From NCBI GenBank assembly GCA_900546075.1, contig URBH01000028.1, forward strand, positions 1 through 28,235: a stretch of DNA of 28,235 nucleotides, read 5' to 3'. This DNA comes from an uncultured Eubacteriales bacterium (lineage in GTDB: Bacteria > Bacillota > Clostridia > Oscillospirales > Oscillospiraceae). The notes under the pieces were generated by a model. That model was not told where the DNA came from, did no database searches, and worked only from the letters and a program-made list of their open reading frames with translations. Both the position numbers and the translations under genes were made by a program. The stretch's first letter is position 1, and each line of letters starts with the position of its first letter. This document shows, piece after piece, positions 15,182-22,835 of this stretch.

Positions 15182-16945
15182 TTACTCCTTTGTTTCCGTG
15201 TTCAGCGCATCCACCACGATGTCCGGGTAGGGGTTGGCGATCACGGTGCGGTAGGTGTGGTAGATCACCATGCCGGGCTTGCCGTTGGGGATTTTCTTTA
15301 CCTGCTTCACCGCCGTCACGTCCACGGGGATGTTCTGTCCGCCCCCGGTTTCGGCGTAGTAAGCGGCCAGCTGCGCCGCCTGGGTGACGGTATCGTCCGG
15401 GGGCGTGGTGCCGCCGCAGGAAATAATGACGTGGGAGCCGTGCACCTTGGAGGCGTGGCACCAGATGTCGTCCTTCCGGGCAAGGCGGAAGGTCAGCTCG
15501 TCGTTCTGGCGATTGTTCCGGCCGACGTAGATCGGGTAGCCGTCGGTGCTTTCAAACCGCATGGGGGGCAGCTTGGCCTGCTTCATGCGCTTCCGGTCGG
15601 TGTCGGGACGGAGATACCCGCCCTCCTGCAGCTCCCGGCGGATTTCCTCCAGCTCCCCCTCGGAACCGGCGCGGTTCAGCTCCTCCAGCACGCTTTTCAG
15701 GTAGTCCAGCTCCAGCCGCCCCAGCTCCAGCTGCCTTGTCAGCTCCTTCTCCGCGTTTTTCATCCGGGCGTAGTCCTTATAATACTTGGCGGCGTTCTGG
15801 TTGGGGGAGAGAATGGGGGAGATGGGAATGTCCACCGGCCGCATTTCCTCGTCGTAGAAGTCCTCGCATTGAACGCTGGTCTGCCCCTTCACGATGCGGT
15901 GGAGGTTGGCCGTGAGGATGTCCCCAAGCTGGCGCAGACGCTCCCGGTCGTAGGTGGCTTCCAGCTCCTTTTCCTGAATGGCCAGCTTTTTCGTCAGGCG
16001 GCCGCACAGATTCTGAACGGTCTTGCGCACGGCCTGACCCTTTTGCCGCATGGCGTCCTTCTGATCCCGGACGGTGTAGTACATGTCCAGGAGCTTTCCG
16101 AAGGACGCGGCGCGGCGGCATTCGCCGTATTCCCGGATGGGGCAGAAGGCGAACTGCTTCGGCGTGCCGTCCGGGAGGGCGTAATAATAGGGCGCGGGGT
16201 GGCTTACGTGCTCGTGGAAGAACAGCGACAGCTTGTCGGCGGTGGTGTCCGCGTCCAGAGAATCAATGCGGGCATCCGTGCTTCCGGCGGCGTACAGCGC
16301 CGCCTCCCGGCACACCAGGGGGGACAATCCACCCAGGGTATCCATCAGCCGGTCGGCCAGAACATCCGCCCCGGGGGCAGTGAGTAAGTTTACATAACGC
16401 TGGGCATCACCCTCCGGGGCACTGTCCAGCAGGTTCAGCTTCATGACCGGCTCCGGCGGCTGATACATGAGACCCGGCAGCGCTGCCCGCTTGGCGCTTT
16501 CGTCCAGGCCGATGCGCCGCAGACAATCCAGAATCCGCCCCTCAGGGGACAGCAGATACAGATTGCAGGTGCGTCCCATCAGCTCGGCTACCAGGGTTTT
16601 CTGCACCGGAAAGCCCATCTCGTCGGTGCAGTCGAACCGGAACGATGCCGCCCGCTCCATGGGGGGCTGGGTGATTTCCGTCAGCTTCGCTCCCAGAAGG
16701 TGCTTGCGCAGAAGCATACAGAACATGGGCGGCTGCGCCGGATTCTCCGGAGATGCCGCCGTCAGATGCAGCCGGGGGGCGGTGGGGTTGGCAGCAAAAA
16801 GCAGCTTCTCCCGTCCCTCCTGGCAGCGCAGATGAACAATAATGGTATCTCTGGCGGGCTGGTGGATTTTCTCCACCCGCGCGCCGATGCACCGGGTGCG
16901 GACTTCCTCCAGCACGGCGGATAAGAAAAAGGCATCAAATGCCAT
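15182..16945 (-). CDS. rqcH: RqcH (NFACT family), ribosome-associated quality control factor
   Basis: The 587-residue homologue of Rqc2/NEMF binds stalled 50S subunits with peptidyl-tRNA and drives C-terminal alanine tailing. Domains: NFACT-N (1 to ~250), helix-hairpin-helix and long coiled coils (about 290-450, rich in KKLAIQEKELEATYDRERLR-type heptads), and the C-terminal NFACT-R domain (about 480-587) with DIWCHASKVHGSHVIISC. The functionally important D97/R98 pair of B. subtilis RqcH is E97/R98 here (PPMERAASF). Older annotations call this family fibronectin-binding protein. The start overlaps the mrnC stop by 11 bases; GGAGG lies 10 bases upstream. Confidence 0.93.
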   Translation of the reverse strand: MAFDAFFLSAVLEEVRTRCIGARVEKIHQPARDTIIVHLRCQEGREKLLFAANPTAPRLHLTAASPENPAQPPMFCMLLRKHLLGAKLTEITQPPMERAASFRFDCTDEMGFPVQKTLVAELMGRTCNLYLLSPEGRILDCLRRIGLDESAKRAALPGLMYQPPEPVMKLNLLDSAPEGDAQRYVNLLTAPGADVLADRLMDTLGGLSPLVCREAALYAAGSTDARIDSLDADTTADKLSLFFHEHVSHPAPYYYALPDGTPKQFAFCPIREYGECRRAASFGKLLDMYYTVRDQKDAMRQKGQAVRKTVQNLCGRLTKKLAIQEKELEATYDRERLRQLGDILTANLHRIVKGQTSVQCEDFYDEEMRPVDIPISPILSPNQNAAKYYKDYARMKNAEKELTRQLELGRLELDYLKSVLEELNRAGSEGELEEIRRELQEGGYLRPDTDRKRMKQAKLPPMRFESTDGYPIYVGRNNRQNDELTFRLARKDDIWCHASKVHGSHVIISCGGTTPPDDTVTQAAQLAAYYAETGGGQNIPVDVTAVKQVKKIPNGKPGMVIYHTYRTVIANPYPDIVVDALNTETKE

Positions 16946-17360
16946 GGTGCAGTTCCTCCTGATCTTCCATAACGGCCTTGAACAGCGCGTTCAGCCGCTG
17001 GGTTTTCCCGGCGAGATACAGCGCGCCGAACAGGGCTTCCAGGCCGGTGGCCTTGGCGTATTCGGTGGGGGTGGCGGATTTCGGCACCGCGTGGACGTGG
17101 GCGTTTTTCCCCCGGCGGTAGTAGGCAAGCTCCTCCTCGGTCAGCAGGGGCAGCAGCTTGTCCGCGAATTTTGCCTGGGACGTGGCCTTCACCATCTGAA
17201 TGGTGTCGTGGTGCAGCTGCCCCACGGTCTTCTCCCCCTGAGCGCAGAGGTAGCTCCGGCAGAGAATCTCAAACACGCAGTCCCCCATATGGGCAAGCCC
17301 CAGATTGGAAATGGCGTCGATCTCCGATTGGGGCAGGTTCATTTTGAAATAATTTTCCAT
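16935..17360 (-). CDS. mrnC: Mini-ribonuclease III (MrnC)
   Basis: The 141-residue product consists of a single RNase III catalytic domain without the double-stranded-RNA-binding domain, as in B. subtilis MrnC, which matures the ends of 23S rRNA. The acidic catalytic motifs are in LGLAHMGDCVFEIL (D27, E31) and GLEALFGALYLAG. A conserved middle motif HVHAVPKSATPTEYAKATG is present. Start: ATG at 17360 after GGGAGAAGCT; it overlaps the end of the Gx transporter gene by 22 bases and the rqcH start by 11, so it is firmly embedded in the operon. Confidence 0.94.
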   Translation of the reverse strand: MENYFKMNLPQSEIDAISNLGLAHMGDCVFEILCRSYLCAQGEKTVGQLHHDTIQMVKATSQAKFADKLLPLLTEEELAYYRRGKNAHVHAVPKSATPTEYAKATGLEALFGALYLAGKTQRLNALFKAVMEDQEELHHGI

Positions 17361-17845
17361 AGCTTCTCCCGATTGACCAGAAATTGGGCGCAAAGCCCGG
17401 TGAACAGCCCGGTGAGGATGCTGATGACGATCATCACCGGCAGATAGACCGCCAGCGAAACCGTTCCCGTCAGGGCGATTGCCATAGCCATCTGACCCAC
17501 GGAGTGGGCGACGGCGCCCAGGCACCCGGCGACCCAGAGCTGCTTTTTCGTCAGGATTTTCCGCAGGGCGATGGTCACGCCGATGGCGCAGACGCCCCCG
17601 GCGGCGGAGTATAGAATGGTGCTGAAATTCCCGGCGAACACCGCCCCCAGGAAAATCCGCACCGCCAGCACCGCCGCGCCCTCCTTCGGCCCCAGCACGA
17701 ACACGGTGAACACCGTTACAATGTTGGCAAGCCCCAGCTTCACGCCGGGGACGGGAACCGGGGAGGGAATCTGGGCTTCGAGCATGAAAATGGTCAGGGC
17801 AATGGCGGACAGCAGCGCCAGAAGCGTCAGCTTTTTTGTTTTCAA
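17339..17845 (-). CDS. Gx transporter family membrane protein (Hpre_diP_synt_I)
   Basis: The 168-residue, very hydrophobic protein has about five to six membrane helices. Visible family features are FMLEAQIPSPVPVPGVKLGLA near the N-terminus (about 20-40, shown here at the family-typical site), LGPKEGAAVLAVRIFLGAVFAGN and a short basic end. Despite the old family name (heptaprenyl diphosphate synthase component I) no enzymatic motif exists; transport is inferred. Such genes often accompany ApbE and NusG-II-domain genes; the ApbE gene here is 16 kb away. No ATG fits; the TTG at 17845 follows AAAGGCGG and lies 14 bases after the tatD stop. Confidence 0.82.
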   Translation of the reverse strand: MKTKKLTLLALLSAIALTIFMLEAQIPSPVPVPGVKLGLANIVTVFTVFVLGPKEGAAVLAVRIFLGAVFAGNFSTILYSAAGGVCAIGVTIALRKILTKKQLWVAGCLGAVAHSVGQMAMAIALTGTVSLAVYLPVMIVISILTGLFTGLCAQFLVNREKLWKIISK

Positions 17846-17859
17846 TCCGGCACCGCCTT

Positions 17860-18621
17860 TTATATCCGGTACAGCCGCTTCCCGTTTTCCATGGTGGCAG
17901 CGTGGACTTCCTCTACGGAAATCCCCCGGATCTCCGCAAGGCGCTCCGCCATGCGGTACAGCTTTCCGGGGTCGTTGCGTTTCCCGCGGAAGGGCTCCGG
18001 GGACATGTAGGGGCAGTCGGTTTCCAGAACGATGCGGTCCAAGGGAATGGCGACGGCGGTCTCCACCGCTTTCCGGGCGTTTTTGAAGGTCAAAACCCCG
18101 GTAAAGCCGATGTACCAGCCCCGGGCAATCAGCCATTTTGCCATTTCCGCCGAGCCGGAATAGCAGTGGAACACCCCCGTGACCTCCGGGAATTCCTCCA
18201 CAATGTGAAGCCCGTCCTCATGGGCTTCCCGCTCGTGGACGATGACGGGAAGACTTAAGTCCCGCGCCAGCCCCATCTGGGCGCGGAAGGCCGCCTGCTG
18301 ACGTTCCCTGGGGATGTCCTCGTAATGGTAGTCAAGGCCGATCTCGCCGATGGCCTTGATTTTGGGGTTGAGTTTACATAATGTGCGGTATTCTTCCAGA
18401 ACGGCGTCGTTTACCTCGTCGGCGGCGTCCGGGTGGGAGCCGACGGCGGCGTAGATGTAGTCGTAGCGATCAGCCAGAGCGGAGGCCGCCCGGGAGGACG
18501 CGAGACTGCATCCGGGGTTCATCAGCAGCCCGATGCCCTGCTCCGGAAGGGCGGACAGAAGCGCTTCCCGGTCGGCGTCGAAGGCGCGGTCGTCCATATG
18601 GGCGTGGGTGTCAAACAGCAT
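17860..18621 (-). CDS. tatD: TatD family metal-dependent DNase
   Basis: The 253-residue TIM-barrel amidohydrolase-fold enzyme has a complete metal site: THAH at residues 5-8, the Glu in AIGEIGLDYHY, VHER, FHCYSG and ETDCPYM. Family members are 3'-5' exonucleases or AP endonucleases. The length is normal. ATG at 18621 with AAGGAGAGCTT upstream. It sits 19 bases after the PPTase gene in the same operon. Confidence 0.94.
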   Translation of the reverse strand: MLFDTHAHMDDRAFDADREALLSALPEQGIGLLMNPGCSLASSRAASALADRYDYIYAAVGSHPDAADEVNDAVLEEYRTLCKLNPKIKAIGEIGLDYHYEDIPRERQQAAFRAQMGLARDLSLPVIVHEREAHEDGLHIVEEFPEVTGVFHCYSGSAEMAKWLIARGWYIGFTGVLTFKNARKAVETAVAIPLDRIVLETDCPYMSPEPFRGKRNDPGKLYRMAERLAEIRGISVEEVHAATMENGKRLYRI

Positions 18622-18640
18622 AAGCTCTCCTTACAATAAG

Positions 18641-19108
18641 CTACTCAATGACGGCCACCAGGCAGCCGTCCATCTCCGTGACCCGGGGATCGTCCAGGGA
18701 AAAGTCCGTCTTGTTTGGGTAGCCCCGCAGGCCCTCCCCGGTGCGCTTGACCCGGGCTTCCTTCAGCACCCAGAAGGTCAGCAGCGCCCGGCGCTTGTCC
18801 GGGGCGGCATCGAACTGCGTCTTTTCGTTGGGGGACAGGATTTTCTCCGCCAGAGCGAGATTTACGTTCCGGTCTAGCTCCTCGGCGTCGATGCCGATCT
18901 CCCGGCGGGACAGGGCGCAGAACGCCCGCCGGGGGGTGTGGGAAACGGAAAAATTCCAGCCGCTGTCGGGAAAATAGGGCTTGCCGCCCGCCGCTATGGC
19001 AATGGGCGGCAAATCCAGCCCGGTTTCCTCCCGGTAAAGAGCCGCCAGCAGCGCACGACCCGCTTCGTGGCCGGTTCGTCCGGCGAGGGCGCAGGACGCG
19101 ATTTTCAC
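18641..19108 (-). CDS. 4'-phosphopantetheinyl transferase (compact Sfp/AcpT-like)
   Basis: The 155-residue protein should transfer phosphopantetheine from CoA to a carrier-protein serine. Motifs are WNFSVSHT (51-58), GIDAEELDR with Mg ligands D74 and E76, and FWVLKEARVK (112-121). At 155 residues it is shorter than Sfp (~224), with both the N-terminal lobe and the C-terminal end abbreviated. The GTG start at 19108 overlaps the preceding stop (GTGA) and has no clear ribosome site of its own, so translation is probably coupled to the DUF308 gene. No carrier protein, PKS or NRPS gene lies in the window. Confidence 0.88.
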   Translation of the reverse strand: MKIASCALAGRTGHEAGRALLAALYREETGLDLPPIAIAAGGKPYFPDSGWNFSVSHTPRRAFCALSRREIGIDAEELDRNVNLALAEKILSPNEKTQFDAAPDKRRALLTFWVLKEARVKRTGEGLRGYPNKTDFSLDDPRVTEMDGCLVAVIE

Positions 19109-19638
19109 AGCGCGTCAATGATGTCGGATTCCGACGGCTCCTTGGGGCGGCGGTTTTTCAGCCGGTCAACCAGAATGGCAACGCCCACGATCAGCACCAG
19201 CAGACCGCACAGACTGATAACGACCCGGGAGGTCGTCATGGGCAGAGCGATCAGCACCGCGCCGAGAACCGTGGTAATGACGGCGGGGAGAATGCCGTAA
19301 TGGTACCGGCCGGCGTTCAGAATGTCCTGAATGCCCCGGACGACCAGCAGAATTCCGGCCAGGCGTCCCAGCCCCGCAGCCAGCATCAGGGGGTTGCGCA
19401 GAAGCCACGCGCCCACGGCGAAGCAGCAGACGGCGGAGAGCACCTTCCCCAGGGTATCAAAATGCCCGGCGATGGCACTGACGGCGAACACGACGCCCGC
19501 GATCACCAGCACCCAGCCCAGAATCTGCGCCACAAGGGCGGAGGCGGAGTCCGGATAAATGAGAAGAATCAGACCCAGCACCATCAGCAGCACCGGGGTA
19601 GCGATCAGACGAAGGACGGATAAAATAGTATCTTTCAT
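19105..19638 (-). CDS. DUF308 / HdeD-like membrane protein
   Basis: The 177-residue protein has six predicted membrane helices arranged as three hairpins, the pattern of the HdeD/DUF308 family (for example VLLMVLGLILLIYPDSAS in the first and LLVVRGIQDILNAGRYHYG in the middle). The C-terminus is short, charged and cytoplasmic. The function is unknown. It is the first gene of a seven-gene operon and has GAGGTG ahead of its ATG; its stop overlaps the PPTase start. Confidence 0.82.
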   Translation of the reverse strand: MKDTILSVLRLIATPVLLMVLGLILLIYPDSASALVAQILGWVLVIAGVVFAVSAIAGHFDTLGKVLSAVCCFAVGAWLLRNPLMLAAGLGRLAGILLVVRGIQDILNAGRYHYGILPAVITTVLGAVLIALPMTTSRVVISLCGLLVLIVGVAILVDRLKNRRPKEPSESDIIDAL

Positions 19639-19662
19639 AACAGAGTCACCTCACCAAAGTTC

Positions 19663-19691
19663 AGTATACCCCGAATCCGGGGCGGTGTCAA
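19663..19691 (-). promoter_or_regulatory. Promoter of the seven-gene DUF308-to-ltaE operon
   Basis: On the minus strand TTGACA (19686-19691), 17 bp, TATACT (19663-19668). Near-perfect consensus, 25 bases before the start codon. No promoter of similar quality was noticed within the operon. Confidence 0.85.
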
Positions 19692-19752
19692 TCGGGGAAA
19701 GCGGAAATCGGGGGGCATTGCCGATATGCACAGCGCCCCTCTTTGGATGGAA

Positions 19753-19945
19753 GGCCGTAAAACAGGGAATGGATCGTATCCGGTGCGGATACGCTCCATT
19801 TCTCGTGTCAACATAGGCACCCCCTTGGCTCTCCCTTTGGGAGATGTGGACGAGCGAAGCGAGGACGGAGAAGGTAAATGGGGGTGCAATACCCTCTCAG
19901 TCACCTGCGGTGACAGCTCTCCCAAAGGGAGAGCCAAGGGGGTGC
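19753..19945 (+). repeat. Composite palindromic repeat, copy B (complete)
   Basis: The first part is a hairpin AATGGATCGTATCCG / CGGATACGCTCCATT (19768-19800, one mismatch). The second is a 129-bp unit (19817-19945) with 28-bp perfect terminal inverted repeats, each starting GCACCCCCTTGGCTCTCCC. Each terminal repeat is itself a palindrome around TCTCCCTTTGGGAGA. Inside are GAGCGAAGCGAGGACGGAG and CAGTCACCTGCGGTGACAG. It matches copy A (5488-5667) in layout; the A-T pair of one stem is a G-C pair in the other. Confidence 0.85.
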
Positions 19946-20147
19946 GCTGAAAAACGGTGAGCGGCCGGAAAGCGGAGGCAATGCCCTTTATTTGCCCCAC
20001 TTGGGGGCGTCCCTTGGGAACGAGGGAATGGGGTTTCCTCCGCCGATATCCGCTTTCTCACGTAAAATGCGCGGTTTCCTTCCTCCCTTCTCCAACATCA
20101 CCTACATCTTGTGATTTTTCCGCTTTTTTCAATCCCACATGTTGTGT
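19946..20147. other. Intergenic stretch without a recognised gene
   Basis: No ORF with family resemblance and no strong promoter were seen between the repeat and the 3' end of the SpoIIE gene. Composition falls from GC-rich to AT-richer toward 20150. The only notable item is the 0A-box-like sequence that follows. Confidence 0.5.
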
Positions 20148-20181
20148 TTCGACAGAATTTGCGCCGCGGTTGTGCTACTAT
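20148..20181 (+). promoter_or_regulatory. 0A-box-like promoter signal facing into the 3' end of the SpoIIE gene
   Basis: TTCGACA (20148-20154), the exact complement of the Spo0A core TGTCGAA, is followed 21 bp later by TACTAT (20176-20181). A 21-22 bp spacing is typical of Spo0A-activated sigma-A promoters. A transcript from here would be antisense to the gene, so its role is doubtful. Confidence 0.25.
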
Positions 20182-22088
20182 GATTCCAGGCTCGCGGGAC
20201 GAAGCCGGATGACTGCCGCCGTGGCGTCGTCCATCTGCTTCCCGCGGCCATACTCCAGAATCTTTGCTGCCAGCTCCCCAGGCGGCATGTCCGGAGTCAG
20301 GTCAGACCGGCGGGAAATCCCCTCTCCATCCACGCCGTCGCTGAGCAATACCAGCGCTTCCCCCCGACGCAGGGACAGCTTCTCCACCGTTTCCCGGCTT
20401 TCCGTTACGGAAATCCCCGGCGGTGGGGTGGCTGTCCCTATTTTTTCCGCGCTGCCCCGGCGAAGCAGCCAGCTGGGGGCGGCGCCCCACTTGTACAGCG
20501 TGGCGTGGCCGGTGTCGAGGTACAGCTCCGCCAAGTCCACCGTGACCGCCCCGGCGCTGCCCCGGAGGGCGAGAATGCTGTTGAGGGTGCGAAGCGCGTG
20601 GGCGGCGGGAAACCCGGCGGTGAGCATCTGCCGCAGAAGCGAGATCGCCGACTGCCCCTCCTGAGCGGCGCCCAGCCCGGTGCCCATCCCGTCGCACAGA
20701 AGGACGTAATACCGGCACTCGGGCCCCGGAAAGGCAAGACAGCGGTCGCCGTTGGCAAGCTCCTTGCTGCGGCTGCGGGCGGCGGCCTCGGCGCGAAACC
20801 AGGCTCGCGGCCGCTGCCCCCGGCGGGGCAGATCGTCGGCGAGCCGTCGCAGAAAATCCCCCAGAAACTGATACTGCTGCACCATCGCCGCCCGGTACTC
20901 CGACTGCCGGGCGCTGTCGGCTTTTAATAGCTTCAGCTGCTCCTGCCCCCGGCGAAGCTCCGGGATCAGCCGCCCCGACTTGCGGCACTGGGCGTCCAGC
21001 GGGTTTTGCAGCAGCGAAATATCCAGCGACGACTGCTGCGGGCAGCTGTTCCGGGCGGAGCAGCTGCCGCAGGCGCGCTGCCGCACCTTTTGCAGCACGG
21101 CGGAGGCGTCAACGGGGGGCGGCGCGGTTTCCAGAAAAAGCTGCTGGGTGGCGCCGAGAACCTCCGCCCCCAGCTCCAGCCGCACCTGGGCCAGCCCCGT
21201 CTCTCCCCGGCGGCGGGCGGTCTCCTGGGAGGGCGGCATCAGCATTCCCAGCCCGCCGCCGAGAATCAGCCCCGGGAGCGGCGTATAATCCCGGATGCCG
21301 CAGATCGCCATCACCACCAGGCACGCCGCCCCCGGCGCGAGACAGCGCATCCACTTGCGCTCAAAAGGAATCATACGGATCACGCCCGCGAGACACAGCA
21401 CCGCCGTCATGGGAATGCGCGTCACCTGCGCCAGATCCAGCCCCAACCCTCCAAGCACCGCAGCGGGAAAGGCGCTGCCCACTGCCAGCGCACCCGCCGC
21501 GAGATACCCCAATCCAAGATAAGGCACCGGGGAAGCCTGCGCCAGCGCCAGCACCGCCACGCCGCCCACCAGCCAGTCGGTGACGGCGGTGCGCCTGCCC
21601 AGCGCCACGGGGAACAGCAGTCCCGCCCCGGCGGCGAGGACAATCCGCAGGAAATAGACCGGCACCGGCACGGTGTCCCGCAGCACCAGCTGGAACAGCA
21701 GCCCGGTCAGCGCCGTCAGGAACGCGGAAATGGCGGGAAAAATCAGCGGCTGCTCCTCCGGGATGTGCCGGGCGAGGAGCAGCGCCAGCAGCCCGCCGGA
21801 GGCCGACCACACCAGCCCCTGCAATCCCGCGATGCCCCAGAAGACCCAGTAGCCCAGCATGGCCCCCAGACTCATGACCGCCGCGTGCCAGCCGCTCATG
21901 GCCAGAATCAGCCCCATCGCCAGGGGCTGGGGATAATTGCCCAAACTGGCCGCGCTGAGCAAAAATCCGCTGCCGCTGCACAGAAGGACGACCCCTCCCG
22001 TGCGGATTTTTGGGTTCAGCAGCAGCCTTTGACACGTTCGCCGCCCCCGCCGCAGATACGTTTCCATGGATGCAATCATTTCCACCAC
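20178..22088 (-). CDS. spoIIE: Stage II sporulation protein E-like PP2C phosphatase
   Basis: The 636-residue protein is predicted to dephosphorylate SpoIIAA and so release sigma-F in the forespore. Residues ~30-285 form about ten membrane helices; a central region (~290-450) holds a cysteine cluster (ACGSCSARNSC, C340-C349); the C-terminal PPM domain has NGDRC, YVLLCDGMGTG (D466), LLSDGVDG and MDDATAAV, the metal-binding acidic residues. B. subtilis SpoIIE has 827 residues; the deficit is mainly in the central FtsZ-binding/oligomerisation region. The start is uncertain: GTG 22088 (AAGGA upstream) or ATG 22079. Supports an endospore-forming lineage. Confidence 0.88.
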   Translation of the reverse strand: MVEMIASMETYLRRGRRTCQRLLLNPKIRTGGVVLLCSGSGFLLSAASLGNYPQPLAMGLILAMSGWHAAVMSLGAMLGYWVFWGIAGLQGLVWSASGGLLALLLARHIPEEQPLIFPAISAFLTALTGLLFQLVLRDTVPVPVYFLRIVLAAGAGLLFPVALGRRTAVTDWLVGGVAVLALAQASPVPYLGLGYLAAGALAVGSAFPAAVLGGLGLDLAQVTRIPMTAVLCLAGVIRMIPFERKWMRCLAPGAACLVVMAICGIRDYTPLPGLILGGGLGMLMPPSQETARRRGETGLAQVRLELGAEVLGATQQLFLETAPPPVDASAVLQKVRQRACGSCSARNSCPQQSSLDISLLQNPLDAQCRKSGRLIPELRRGQEQLKLLKADSARQSEYRAAMVQQYQFLGDFLRRLADDLPRRGQRPRAWFRAEAAARSRSKELANGDRCLAFPGPECRYYVLLCDGMGTGLGAAQEGQSAISLLRQMLTAGFPAAHALRTLNSILALRGSAGAVTVDLAELYLDTGHATLYKWGAAPSWLLRRGSAEKIGTATPPPGISVTESRETVEKLSLRRGEALVLLSDGVDGEGISRRSDLTPDMPPGELAAKILEYGRGKQMDDATAAVIRLRPASLES

Positions 22089-22111
22089 AGCCTTTCCTTA
22101 GTGATGGGAAA

Positions 22112-22145
22112 ATCCTATCACGCCGGGAAAAATTATGCTGTCGGA
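22112..22145 (-). promoter_or_regulatory. Candidate Spo0A-dependent spoIIE promoter
   Basis: On the minus strand TCCGACA (22139-22145), one base off the 0A box TTCGACA, is followed after 21 bp by TAGGAT (22112-22117). B. subtilis spoIIE and spoIIG promoters have the same wide spacing and rely on Spo0A. Confidence 0.45.
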
Positions 22146-22167
22146 TTCGCAATGGTGAGAAAGTTTC

Positions 22168-22196
22168 TTGCATCGGAGGCGGGATGGGTGTATAAT
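22168..22196 (+). promoter_or_regulatory. Promoter of the CYTH-to-aminotransferase operon
   Basis: TTGCAT (22168-22173), 17 bp, TATAAT (22191-22196), 35 bp before the CYTH start codon. Confidence 0.8.
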
Positions 22197-22231
22197 GCAG
22201 TAAGTCGATCATCTTTTTTCGGGAGATAGCC

Positions 22232-22804
22232 ATGGGAAGAGAATTTGAACGGAAATACCGGGCGGATTCCGGGATTATCGCCGCCATCCGGGCGTCCTTC
22301 GGGGACTTTTCCGAAATCCGGATGGAAACGGTCTATTATGACACTTTGGACGCCGCCCTGAGCCGCCGGCGCTGGATGCTGCGGCGGCGGTACGAAAACG
22401 GGTTTTCCGTCTGCACCCTGAAAACGCCCCTCCCCGACGGAAGCCGGGGGGAATGGGAGACCCCATGCGACGATATCAGGTCGGCAATAAAAGAGTTATG
22501 TAAACTCGGCGCACCGGAAGACCTGCTGACCCTGACGGAAGGCGGCCTGAGGGAAGCCTGCGCCGCCCGGTTCACCCGGCTGGCAAAGCGGCTCACGCTG
22601 GAACGCTGCACCGTAGAGCTGGCGCTGGACGAGGGCGCGCTGATGGGCGGCGGGAGGACGCTTCCCTTTGCCGAAATAGAGGTGGAGCTGAAATCCGGCG
22701 AGGAAGCCGCCGCGACCGCCTTTGCCGAGGCGCTGGCGCGGAAATTCGGCCTGACCCCGGAACCCAAAAGCAAGGCGCAGCGAGCCATGGAGCTGCTGCA
22801 TTAA
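22232..22804 (+). CDS. CYTH domain protein (triphosphate tunnel phosphohydrolase family)
   Basis: The 190-residue protein begins with EFERKY, a variant of the CYTH signature ExExK, and has alternating charged beta-strands expected of the tunnel fold: RMETVYYDT, RRWMLRRRYENG, CTLKTPL, CTVELALDEG, FAEIEVELKSG. Family members hydrolyse inorganic triphosphate, thiamine triphosphate or make cAMP; bacterial stand-alone forms are mostly triphosphatases. ATG with GGGAGA upstream. First gene of a four-gene rightward set. Confidence 0.85.
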   Translation: MGREFERKYRADSGIIAAIRASFGDFSEIRMETVYYDTLDAALSRRRWMLRRRYENGFSVCTLKTPLPDGSRGEWETPCDDIRSAIKELCKLGAPEDLLTLTEGGLREACAARFTRLAKRLTLERCTVELALDEGALMGGGRTLPFAEIEVELKSGEEAAATAFAEALARKFGLTPEPKSKAQRAMELLH

Positions 22805-22835
22805 GTACCCAAAAGGACATACAGGAGAGAGAACT

